Shown in pieces: positions 34,442 through 45,039 of a stretch of DNA of 64,000 nucleotides. Positions within the stretch are counted from its first letter, which is position 1. Each line of letters begins with the position of its first letter. This stretch comes from Rhodanobacter denitrificans (GTDB lineage Bacteria > Pseudomonadota > Gammaproteobacteria > Xanthomonadales > Rhodanobacteraceae), in NCBI RefSeq assembly GCF_003335105.1, contig NZ_QFWQ01000003.1, positions 1-64,000 of the forward strand, written 5' to 3'. Under the pieces are notes generated by a model. That model saw only the letters and a list, made by a program, of their open reading frames with translations. It did not search any database and had not been told where the DNA came from. The translations under genes and the position numbers were made by a program.

Positions 34442-34921
34442 TCAACGCGTAGCGTCCAAGTGAAGCATCAAGCTCATTCGCCACAGCCCGTGATCCAGCG
34501 TCCATAGATGGACAAATCTCTCGCCCCGTGTGGAACAAGAGACGCTGTTGATCGCGCAGAAGCACTGCGTCCCATTGACTAGCGCACTGTCGTCCCCCAT
34601 CCCACGCACCGACAGACTGCCGGGCATCACTTGCCGATGCAGACGACCGCAGACCCTGTCGCGCGCATCGATCACCGGGTCGATGTGCCGCCCATCGGGC
34701 GCCCTGAGGGCGGTGCCGGCAAACAAGCTGGCGCGCAGTGCATGCAGGTTGCAGGTGTTGTAGGCGTGGGTCAGTGCGCCTTCGCGTGCAATGAGGGCCT
34801 GGCGTAGCCAGGCGTCGTCGGTGCGGTGGCCGGGCGGGGCCGGCGAGGCGAAGGCGGTGGTGGCAACCATGCTGATCGCCGTGGCGGCAATGGCATGACG
34901 CAGAACGGTGCGGATTTTCAT
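34442..34921 (-). CDS. Secreted NTF2/DUF4440-like protein
   Basis: 159 aa. Signal peptide about 1-25 (ending AFA-SP). The mature part has WLRQALIAREGALTHAYNTC, then VIDARDRVCGRLHRQV, and a C-terminal RFVHLWTLDHGLWRMSLMLH, the cone-shaped NTF2-like (DUF4440) pattern of a helix followed by a curved sheet. Four Cys in the mature part could form disulfides. No catalytic residues can be assigned. It stands alone between S41-like and BlaR-like genes. Confidence 0.6.
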   Translation of the reverse strand: MKIRTVLRHAIAATAISMVATTAFASPAPPGHRTDDAWLRQALIAREGALTHAYNTCNLHALRASLFAGTALRAPDGRHIDPVIDARDRVCGRLHRQVMPGSLSVRGMGDDSALVNGTQCFCAINSVSCSTRGERFVHLWTLDHGLWRMSLMLHLDATR

Positions 34922-35069
34922 GGCGTGGCTCCTTCTGTGGGGGAGTGACCGAGCAAAGCGCTACCGTGGCGGCCGTCCGAAGACGGCCGAGGATGTGTGG
35001 AAACCCGGCGGAGGTTGGTTGATGTCGGGCGTGGGGAGCGCCCGGCTCGCGACCGGTGAAACGGGTGGA

Positions 35070-36629
35070 TCAGCGGTGGCGGAACGCCCTCGCCAGCGTG
35101 CCGTCGGGGTCGACCACGAGACTGATGGTCTCCGTGCCGTGGGCGCGCTTCACCGAATAGACGTCATCGCCATACTGATTGACGCCGGTGAAGGTGTACG
35201 ACCGCACCGGACCGAGTTCGGCGAGGTACTGCTCGCGTGAGGCGCGCTGCTTCTTGCGGACCTCCACGAGGTCTTTGCTCATGCCGGCGCCGTCGTCAGG
35301 ATCGCGCAGCAGGAGCTTCAACGCCTTCAGGCTGCCTGGGTACGGCTGCTCGGCACGGATACGCTCAGCCAGCGCGGCGTCGATCCGCCCGGCCTCGGCG
35401 GCATCGATGCGCTGCGTGTCCAGCACGGTATGGCCGTTCATTTCGATGGCCATGCGCTGGGCGTGCCCGCTTGCGTCCATGACGAAGTGCGCGACTGCAG
35501 GTTGCCCTTGGACGGCGAACCGGTCGGTGCCCAGCGGCACTGCATAGAATGGCTTCGGCGCCGCCATCTGCGCGCTGATCGCGAGGATGAGGCCGTTCCC
35601 GGCGCGGGTGACTGCAACCTTCGAGATCGCGCTAACTCCGAAGAAGCCCACATAGCGATCCAGAACGGCTGGCGGCAGCGTGACTGCACCCTTCACCTCA
35701 GGTGCCGCGCCACTCGGCGGCGTGACCTGCGCCGCGAACACGGTCATGCCCAGCGAGGCACACACCAGCACCAGCGCCGACACGCCAGCCCATTTGTTCC
35801 GTTTCGTCAGCATGAGCTTGATCCTCTGTTCCAGAAAGGAACCGGATTCGGACATCGCTGGTACCAGGCCGATCCGGGAAGCCTGGCACTCCCCCACGTG
35901 CAGCAGGGTTGCGCAGTACGTCACGAGGTCGTGGCCGCCGCGGAGCACACGGGCATCGCAGTCCACCTCGATGGCGCCGCGCAGACGATGGAATTGCCAC
36001 CACAGCAGCGGATTCCATGGCATCAACGCCAGCAGCGTCACGGCCAGCGCGATCAAGCGCGGGTCGCCTGCTTCCAGATGCGAGCGCTCGTGCGCCAGCA
36101 CGTCGCGCTGCTGCTCCGGCGCCTGCAGCAACCATGCCGGTACTACGATCCGCGGCCGCAGCAGGCCAGCCACGGCGGGGCCCGCATCCGACGCCACCAG
36201 CACGTGCTCGCCGCAAATCGTGGCCTCGGTCCAATTGCGCTGGCGCCGATGCAACAGCACGGCGCTAGCGGCCAGCGCACATAGCGTCAACAGCGATAGG
36301 GCAAGCCAGGCGGTTCGTATCCACATCGCCACGGGATCTGGAGCGCCATAGGGCTGCGAGCCGTCCAGCGGCATCAGCAGCGCCGGCATCGGAATGGAGG
36401 TGGCGTCGCGCAGTACGATCGGTGGCGGCATCGAGCCGGACTGCAGCATGCCCGGAAGGCGCAGCGTCACTGAGGAGATCAGCGCCGGCAGCGCCAGCGA
36501 GCCGACCATCGCGATGAGCCAGACCCAGCGAGTTGCCCCACGGCGTACCCGCGCCGCGCGTTCGGCGGTGAAGGCGGCTGCGCCCAGCGCGAGCGCCACC
36601 AGCGTGGCGTAGATCATCCAGGCGATCAT
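35070..36629 (-). CDS. BlaR1/M56-family membrane metallopeptidase
   Basis: 519 aa. Several N-terminal helices carry a zinc protease site, H180-E-R-S-H184 in VLAHERSHLEAGDP, then a helix and a periplasmic C-terminal region. That region has no penicillin-binding SxxK domain; instead it has a beta-rich tail (LDRYVGFFGVSAISKVAVTR, YTFTGVNQYGDDVYSVKRAH). M56 proteins of this kind sense an outside signal and cleave the partner BlaI-type repressor. The four-base overlap with blaI confirms the pairing. The signal is probably not a classical beta-lactam, given the missing sensor domain. Confidence 0.88.
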   Translation of the reverse strand: MIAWMIYATLVALALGAAAFTAERAARVRRGATRWVWLIAMVGSLALPALISSVTLRLPGMLQSGSMPPPIVLRDATSIPMPALLMPLDGSQPYGAPDPVAMWIRTAWLALSLLTLCALAASAVLLHRRQRNWTEATICGEHVLVASDAGPAVAGLLRPRIVVPAWLLQAPEQQRDVLAHERSHLEAGDPRLIALAVTLLALMPWNPLLWWQFHRLRGAIEVDCDARVLRGGHDLVTYCATLLHVGECQASRIGLVPAMSESGSFLEQRIKLMLTKRNKWAGVSALVLVCASLGMTVFAAQVTPPSGAAPEVKGAVTLPPAVLDRYVGFFGVSAISKVAVTRAGNGLILAISAQMAAPKPFYAVPLGTDRFAVQGQPAVAHFVMDASGHAQRMAIEMNGHTVLDTQRIDAAEAGRIDAALAERIRAEQPYPGSLKALKLLLRDPDDGAGMSKDLVEVRKKQRASREQYLAELGPVRSYTFTGVNQYGDDVYSVKRAHGTETISLVVDPDGTLARAFRHR

Positions 36630-37012
36630 TCTGGCTTCTCCTTGTCCGCGTGTTTGGCCAGCAACTGGCGGATGCGTGCGAGCTGGTCGGCGCTGAGCTT
36701 CTGCTCGGAGACAAGGTGCGAGAACAGCAGCTCGGTGGACCCTTTGAACAGCTTCTCGGTGAGGTGCTGCACGGCGTTCTTGCGCGCCGCCTGCTGCTTG
36801 ATGGTGGCAAAGAAGCGGTGCCCGCGACCAGCTTCCTCGTGGCCCACGTAGCCCTTGGTCTCCAGCGTGCGTAGCACGGTCAGCACGGTGGTGTAGGCCA
36901 GCGGGTCAGCGACGTGTTCGCGCACTTCGGCCACCGTGGATGCGCCCAGCTCCCAAAGCGCCTGCATCACATCGGCTTCACGGTCGGTGAGAGAGATCTT
37001 CATGCCGTCCAC
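36626..37012 (-). CDS. BlaI/MecI-family repressor
   Basis: 128 aa (125 if it starts at Met4, 37003). Winged-helix domain LTDREADVMQALWELGASTV, then AYTTVLTVLRTLETKGYVGH at about 10-70, and a C-terminal dimerisation helix (QLTEKLFKG-type). It binds TACTA/TAGTA dyads, and two such sites lie directly upstream (37021-37040 and 37064-37083). It is released by proteolysis by the BlaR-like protein. It likely represses its own operon and perhaps the divergent serine hydrolase. Confidence 0.92.
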   Translation of the reverse strand: MDGMKISLTDREADVMQALWELGASTVAEVREHVADPLAYTTVLTVLRTLETKGYVGHEEAGRGHRFFATIKQQAARKNAVQHLTEKLFKGSTELLFSHLVSEQKLSADQLARIRQLLAKHADKEKPE

Positions 37013-37020
37013 CCGCCTAA

Positions 37021-37083
37021 TCTACTAATGGTGTAGTAGATACTAGACGGACCACAGGCGTTGTCAACTATATTTGTAGTAGA
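37021..37083 (-). promoter_or_regulatory. BlaI-type double operator and blaI promoter
   Basis: Two dyads of the same geometry: TCTACTA-N6-TAGTAGA (37021-37040, perfect) and TCAACTA-N6-TAGTAGA (37064-37083, 6 of 7). On the minus strand the promoter reads TTGACA (37062-37067), 16 bases, TAGTAT (37040-37045). Operator 2 covers the -35 and operator 1 covers the end of the -10 and the start region, so repressor binding should block transcription. The dyads are 43 bases apart, about four helical turns. Confidence 0.85.
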
Positions 37084-37174
37084 TAATCTCATTCCACGCT
37101 AAGAAGCCGCCAGTCACACCTGCCATCTTCAGCCGCGCGCTTCATCCGGGACCTCCCTGCCAAGGAGCCATGCC

Positions 37175-38401
37175 ATGCGTCTCCCTTCCCTATCGAGCCG
37201 CTCCGCCCTCGGTCTGGCTCTCTGCGTGCTTGCCTTGGCGTGTACCGCATCGCCGGCGCGAACGGACGCTCCTGCCATGCCTCCTAAGGCAGCGGCCTCG
37301 GCTGCGCCTTTGCCCGCGGGCTACACGGCGGATCTCGCGCAGCTGGATGGCTATGCGCTCGGCTTGACCCAGGCGGACCGGTTTTCCGGCGTCGTCCTGG
37401 TGGCGCGCGATGGGCACGTGATGTTCGAAAAGGCCTACGGCAAGCGCGATGCCGAGCGTAACGACCCGGCAACCGTCAATACCCGCTTCAATCTCGCCTC
37501 GGCCGGCAAGATGTTCACCAGTGTGGCCGTCTTTCAGCAGATTGCGGCCGGGCGGCTGTCCCTCGATACGCATGTCGGCGAGGTGCTGAAGGATTACCCA
37601 AACCGACGTTTCGCCGATAGCGTCACCGTGCGCGAGCTGTTGACCCACACGGGTGGAGCGGGCGACATTCCGTTGTTCGGCGTCGAGAATGCCGCCAACC
37701 GGGCTCGCGTGCACACGGTCGCCGAGATGCTGGCCCTCGGCGACGATCGGCCACCCGATTTCACGCCCGGCACGAAGCTGGTCTACGGCAATTTCGGCAA
37801 CGTCGTGCTCGGCCGCATGGTCGAAGTGCTTTCGGGCGAGGATTACGAGACCTACGTCCGCCGGCACATCTTCGAGCCGGCCGGCATGACGCACACCGGT
37901 TTCGTCGACTGCATGTCAAGCGCGCCGGATCTCGCGGTCGGCTACGCCACGGTGAACGGCAAGCGCGTGTCCAACTGTGAGGTGCTGCCCGCCCGGGGCT
38001 TCCCTGCCGGCGGCGAAGTATCGACGGGGCGCGACATGTTCCGGTTCGTGCGTGCACTGCAGACGGGTATGCTGTTGCCGCGCGCGCTGTTTGCCGAGGC
38101 GACGCGTACCTATCGCGAGTTCATGGGGTTGGGCTTCTTTGCGACTGGTTACGGATTGGACAGGCCCGGCCGGGATTTCCGCTGGGGCCATGGTGGCAGT
38201 GCAGCGGGTATTTGCACCGACGTGCGCACCTACCCAGCCACCGACGAGACGATCATAGTGCTCAGCAACCGCAGTCCGCCCGATTGCTATCCGGTCGCCA
38301 ACTTCCTGCACCAGCAATACGACGAGCGGGGGCACCACTTCACCGGAGCGATGTCATCTCCCCGTAGCGGAGGGCAGATGGAAGCACGTGGGGAGGGCTG
38401 A
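37175..38401 (+). CDS. Serine hydrolase, class C beta-lactamase/penicillin-binding-like
   Basis: 408 aa. Signal sequence with a possible lipobox (LALAC near 20-24). Active-site motifs in order: S109-A-G-K112 (LASAGKMF), YGNFGN (Tyr-x-Asn type) near 204 and HGGSAAG near 345. This is the class C/esterase-like SxxK family. It may hydrolyse beta-lactams, D-Ala peptides or esters; sequence does not decide. Its start lies 92 bases beyond the second BlaI-type operator, so BlaI may control it, but the operators sit closer to blaI. Confidence 0.88.
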   Translation: MRLPSLSSRSALGLALCVLALACTASPARTDAPAMPPKAAASAAPLPAGYTADLAQLDGYALGLTQADRFSGVVLVARDGHVMFEKAYGKRDAERNDPATVNTRFNLASAGKMFTSVAVFQQIAAGRLSLDTHVGEVLKDYPNRRFADSVTVRELLTHTGGAGDIPLFGVENAANRARVHTVAEMLALGDDRPPDFTPGTKLVYGNFGNVVLGRMVEVLSGEDYETYVRRHIFEPAGMTHTGFVDCMSSAPDLAVGYATVNGKRVSNCEVLPARGFPAGGEVSTGRDMFRFVRALQTGMLLPRALFAEATRTYREFMGLGFFATGYGLDRPGRDFRWGHGGSAAGICTDVRTYPATDETIIVLSNRSPPDCYPVANFLHQQYDERGHHFTGAMSSPRSGGQMEARGEG

Positions 38402-38494
38402 AGCCATCGCAGCCGCTGACCACGGGTCCGACGAAACAAGGTAGTACGTCGCAAGGCCGGAGCAGGCGCTCAAGGATGAAGTTGCCCTAACCCC

Positions 38495-38520
38495 CGATAA
38501 CGTACCCTAATCGTGCCCGG
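38495..38520 (+). repeat. Dispersed dyad repeat, copy e
   Basis: CGATAA, seven bases (CGTACCC), TAATCG, then TGCCCGG. It is in the 324-base gap between the convergent serine hydrolase and dnaE2. Nothing else is recognised in this gap. Confidence 0.6.
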
Positions 38521-38725
38521 TGCTGGCGCGACAGGAATATCGCGATTGTCGAAGTACTTGAAGCCGTACTTACTGATCCGTGGCGGTCGCGGAAGCCACC
38601 CTTCCCTGCCCTCGACAACGCTCACTTCGTCCGGCGTGGGTCCAGGACGTTTTCAGGGACAGGTTTTCGGCCATTCGCGGCGGTGATGTGCAAGCCAGAC
38701 CAACGGCGGATCCGCCGCGGCGAAT

Positions 38726-41806
<3,081 letters not shown>

Positions 41807-41816
41807 GCGAGCCGGC

Positions 41817-43220
41817 TCATGCAAACCAGCCCTGCAGCATCCAGCCGCCCTGCTCGCCGGGCGGACAGAAGGCCCACGCCCGCTGGCCGAGCGAAGTCTC
41901 GACCACGTAGTAGTCGCGGCACGCTTCGCCGCCATCCCACCAGCCGGTTTCCAGCCGCTCGGGGCCGATCAGGATGCGCGGCGACGGGCCGCGCAGTGGA
42001 ACCGGATGCGCCAATAGCCAAGTCGGCCGTGGCGATGGCTCGTCGTGGACGCCACCGCATTCGGCCACTGCCTGGGCACGTTCGGGGCGTGGATCGGTGG
42101 TGCTTCCCAGCCGATAGACCGCCCGATCGCCAAGGCGCGCGCGCAGGCGTTCGCGCAGCTGTCCGATCGGCAATGCATTCGCCGGCCGCTCGTCGAACAG
42201 ATCGCGCCCGGCGGGTACGAACGCCGGCAGGTCGCGCGCGATCAGGCGCAGCGCCGGCACCGGCTCGGGGAGTGCGACGTGCTCCAGCCGGCCTCGTGCG
42301 AACTCGAACAGCATTGCGCCATTGCGCTCCGACGCCAGCAGCCCTACGGGCACATCGGTATAACGGCCTTCGCGATGTTCCAGGCGCAACAGGAAACGTT
42401 GCACGCCGCCATCGCGACCGGCGAGATAGGCGGAAAGATCATCGGCCATGCGCCGCACCGGGAAGACCAGCGCCGATCGATTTTCCACCTCGTGGAGCAA
42501 TTCGATGCGCAGGTCGAAGATGTCCGGCGGACGATACAAATCCAAGCCGGAGGGACGGTCACCGGTGAGGCGGTCCAGCGCATCCAGCAGTTCCGCGCCG
42601 AAGCGCCGGCGCAAGCCATCCCGCGGCAGCGCCAGCACCTGACCCAGGCTGCGGATGCCCATGCCCGGCAGCGCGGCGATGGCGTTCGCCGGCAGAGAGC
42701 TCTTCGCGATCGGCACCCGCTGCAAGGCATGGCGCAGCGCATCGGCAGACAGCACCGCCTGCCCATCGGAAACCGTGGCCAGCACATGCGCGGCGTGAGC
42801 CGTAGGTGCCGTGGCCAGCCGATGACGAAATCCAAGTTCGGTGAAATCCGCGCGCAGCATCGACGCAAGCCGCGGCCACGGCCCGAACAGGCCCATGCTC
42901 CGGCTGACCTCCAGCACGATCGCATGCGGCAGCAGGCTGACCTCGGAGCTGTAGCGATAAGCCACGGCGGCCAGAAACCGGTGCCATCGATCGACCGAGC
43001 CGCGGTCATACGGAACCGCCTCGAATTTCGACAGCAGCGCCTGCGCGGCGCTCAGCCGCTGCCCGACGTGCAGGCCGGCCGCTTGTGCGGAATCATTGGC
43101 CGAAACGATCGTGCGCGCGTTGACCGGGCCGTCGGCGAGCACCAGCGGCCCCGGCGCGGGGCGGCGCCGAAGAATCCCATCCATGGCCAGATGCGGCAGG
43201 TTGATGCAGGTCCAGAGCAT
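41817..43220 (-). CDS. imuB: ImuB, Y-family polymerase-like mutagenesis protein
   Basis: 467 aa. Y-family fold ([60 protein letters not shown] for the helix-hairpin-helix). The N-terminal motif lacks the catalytic DxD seen in DinB, as expected for ImuB, which acts as a non-catalytic hub binding the beta clamp and DnaE2. C-terminal WMLQGWFA resembles the conserved ImuB tail. It lies 10 bases before dnaE2. Confidence 0.93.
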   Translation of the reverse strand: MLWTCINLPHLAMDGILRRRPAPGPLVLADGPVNARTIVSANDSAQAAGLHVGQRLSAAQALLSKFEAVPYDRGSVDRWHRFLAAVAYRYSSEVSLLPHAIVLEVSRSMGLFGPWPRLASMLRADFTELGFRHRLATAPTAHAAHVLATVSDGQAVLSADALRHALQRVPIAKSSLPANAIAALPGMGIRSLGQVLALPRDGLRRRFGAELLDALDRLTGDRPSGLDLYRPPDIFDLRIELLHEVENRSALVFPVRRMADDLSAYLAGRDGGVQRFLLRLEHREGRYTDVPVGLLASERNGAMLFEFARGRLEHVALPEPVPALRLIARDLPAFVPAGRDLFDERPANALPIGQLRERLRARLGDRAVYRLGSTTDPRPERAQAVAECGGVHDEPSPRPTWLLAHPVPLRGPSPRILIGPERLETGWWDGGEACRDYYVVETSLGQRAWAFCPPGEQGGWMLQGWFA

Positions 43221-43232
43221 GTGCGGCCACCA

Positions 43233-43856
43233 TCAACGGGCAAGCTGCGTCAGCGGAACGGGCCGGGGCGGCACGGCCCCGCCGCGGCATTTGCGCACCC
43301 ATATCCGCGGCTGCGGCGAGGCTTCCAGTTCCAGCCGCAGCGCTGCCGGCGAGGCGTTGGAAAGATGGGAGCGATCGCGGAACACGAAGGCGAGCGCCTG
43401 GCCGGTGACCGCCGCCACCTGCAGGCGGCGCAAGGCGCGATCGTCGGCCTGTCGTGGCCACGCCAGCACGGCGGCGCAGCTTCCCGAGCGCAGGCATTGT
43501 TCGGTGGCCCAGAGCACGTCTTTTTCAGCGGCCTCGACGATGTCCACCCGGCGCATGTCGACACCCTGCTGGCGCCAGCCGGCGACACACGGCGCATACG
43601 GCGGCGACACGATCACGACGTGGCGCCGGCTTTGGGTCAATCGCGCCAGCGTAGGCAGCACCAGGCGGAGTTCGCCCACGCCATCGACGGGCAGCAGGAT
43701 CTCGGACAACGAGGCGTCGGGCCAGCCGCCCGCCGGCAGCACGGCATCGAGTGCGCGCCAGCCGGTGGGCTGGTCGCCGGCCGGCACTTCGGGAGCACGG
43801 CCACGCCAGACCCGGCGTGCATCGAGCAACGCGGAAAGTGGAGCCACGGCGTTCAT
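43233..43856 (-). CDS. imuA: ImuA, mutagenesis cassette protein
   Basis: 207 aa, RecA-fold-like (LDAVLPAGGWPDASLSEILL, LPTLARLTQSRRHVVIVSPP). The ATG at 43856 overlaps the lexA stop (TGATG). ImuA binds ImuB and RecA-like partners to support DnaE2-dependent mutagenesis. An upstream TTG codon in frame was not chosen. Confidence 0.9.
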   Translation of the reverse strand: MNAVAPLSALLDARRVWRGRAPEVPAGDQPTGWRALDAVLPAGGWPDASLSEILLPVDGVGELRLVLPTLARLTQSRRHVVIVSPPYAPCVAGWRQQGVDMRRVDIVEAAEKDVLWATEQCLRSGSCAAVLAWPRQADDRALRRLQVAAVTGQALAFVFRDRSHLSNASPAALRLELEASPQPRIWVRKCRGGAVPPRPVPLTQLAR

Positions 43857-44485
43857 CAACTGCCTCGTAGCAGGCCTGCAAACAGGCCTTCGATCGCGAA
43901 GTCTTCGGCAGGGTCCACGTCGATGGGGCGGAAACCCGGGCTGTTGGGCAACAGGCGAACCACCTCGCCTTTCCAGTACAGCCGCTTGATCGTGAAACGA
44001 TCACTGCCCACGCGGGCGGCCACCACTTGGCCGTGACGGGCCACCGGCGTGGCGTGCACCGCCACCAGGTCGCCATCGAGAATGCCCTCCCCGCGCATCG
44101 AATCGCCGACCACCCTCACCAGGTAGTCCGGCCGCAGCCGGAACAGCGAACGGGAGACACGCAGACTGCGATCGACCCGCGACTCCGAAAACAAGGGCTC
44201 ACCGGCCGCGATGCGACCGATCAGCGGCAATTCCATCGTGTCCGCATCCATCGGATCGGACTCGCGCACCAACCGGATGCTGCGGGCGCGGTTGGGTTCG
44301 ATGGTCAGCCGGCCTTTTGCTTCGAGCGAACGCACGTGCTTGAGCACCGCGCTGACGCTGTCGATGCCCAGTGCCTTGCCGATTTCCTCCAGCGTGGGCG
44401 ACTGCCCATCGCGCTCGATCCGCGCGCGGATGAAGGCGAGGACGTTCGACTGGCGCTGGGTGATCTGAAGGGTCATGGTCCACAT
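43856..44485 (-). CDS. lexA: LexA-type repressor of the mutagenesis cassette
   Basis: 209 aa from ATG 44485. This start has AGGTGA four bases upstream, inside the operator. Winged-helix domain (LTLEEIGKALGIDSVSAVLK-type) at about 5-70, then the autocleavage Ala94-Gly95 (RIAAGEPLF) and the S24-type dyad Ser129 (VVGDSM) and Lys167 (FTIKRL). On DNA damage RecA should trigger self-cleavage and free the operon. A start at Met4 (44476) is also possible. Confidence 0.92.
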   Translation of the reverse strand: MWTMTLQITQRQSNVLAFIRARIERDGQSPTLEEIGKALGIDSVSAVLKHVRSLEAKGRLTIEPNRARSIRLVRESDPMDADTMELPLIGRIAAGEPLFSESRVDRSLRVSRSLFRLRPDYLVRVVGDSMRGEGILDGDLVAVHATPVARHGQVVAARVGSDRFTIKRLYWKGEVVRLLPNSPGFRPIDVDPAEDFAIEGLFAGLLRGS

Positions 44486-44487
44486 AG

Positions 44488-44507
44488 TTTCACCTAAATA
44501 GGTGAAA
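44488..44507 (-). promoter_or_regulatory. Candidate LexA operator overlapping the lexA RBS
   Basis: Perfect dyad TTTCACCTA-AA-TAGGTGAAA (9+2+9). It is unlike the canonical CTGT-N8-ACAG box. Read on the minus strand the right arm supplies AGGTGA, the ribosome binding site of lexA, two bases before the ATG. A bound repressor here would cover the start of the transcript. Confidence 0.75.
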
Positions 44508-44524
44508 ATTAAAAACGGAAGAAA

Positions 44525-44552
44525 ATTGTATCGACACACTTATTTGAATCAA
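44525..44552 (-). promoter_or_regulatory. Promoter of the lexA-imuA-imuB-dnaE2 operon
   Basis: On the minus strand TTGATT (44547-44552), 16 bases, TACAAT (44525-44530), a good sigma-70 promoter. The start of transcription would be about 44518, upstream of the operator dyad. Confidence 0.6.
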
Positions 44553-44967
44553 TGATTTGACACAGTGATCGCATCCAATTTCGAAGATACGCTGCCCCCA
44601 GCATCACGCGCCGCCATCTCGCGGAATGAGATATCGGCGAGCCCTCCGGGATCGCCATACTTTCTGTTCCCCGAACTAGCTACCCGACGACCTTGCGCAC
44701 CTGGTTGCGTTCATCCGCACGCTTTCCCGCTGTTCAAAAACGGCGGTTTGATCTCGAAGCTTTCGAACGCCTGCTTCGTGAAGGGCTCAGCTGTCGAGCG
44801 CGATCGATGCTGAATCCATGGCGTGACACGGCCTCCAGGCCGACCGCGCGATAGCCATGGCCAACCGGCCATCCAGATGGCCAATCGCCAACAGTCCAAT
44901 GCCCCGGCATGGGATCGTTTCCGCTTGCCTGCTCGTGACGTCCCCAACCACGCAATGATATTTAAAA
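44553..44967. other. Non-coding stretch between lexA and the TonB operon
   Basis: About 415 bases with no recognisable gene. A TGGCC-rich patch near 44858-44885 contains short inverted repeats (ATGGCCAACC / GGCCATCC) but no clear terminator. Small open frames here have no family features. Confidence 0.45.
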
Positions 44968-45004
44968 TGCATTGACATAATTTTGTTATCTTGATATCAG
45001 TGCA
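44968..45004 (+). promoter_or_regulatory. Promoter and dyad upstream of the peptide-uptake operon
   Basis: TTGACA (44972-44977), 17 bases, TATCAG (44995-45000). An inverted repeat TGCATTGA (44968-44975) and TCAGTGCA (44997-45004), matching in 7 of 8 positions, brackets the two promoter boxes. It is a candidate operator for the RpiR-type regulator encoded at the end of the operon. Confidence 0.5.
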
Positions 45005-45039
45005 TCCACGGGCCATCCGTTTCTCCTGGGGGATTTGAC

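Noticed and set aside
20288-38520. Integron attC sites
   Set aside because: The five dyads lack the RYYYAAC/GTTRRRY ends, and genes between them run in both directions; no integrase was seen.
42045-44036. 663-codon plus-strand frame over imuB, imuA and lexA
   Set aside because: It is Arg/Gln-rich low complexity and antisense to three well-identified genes.
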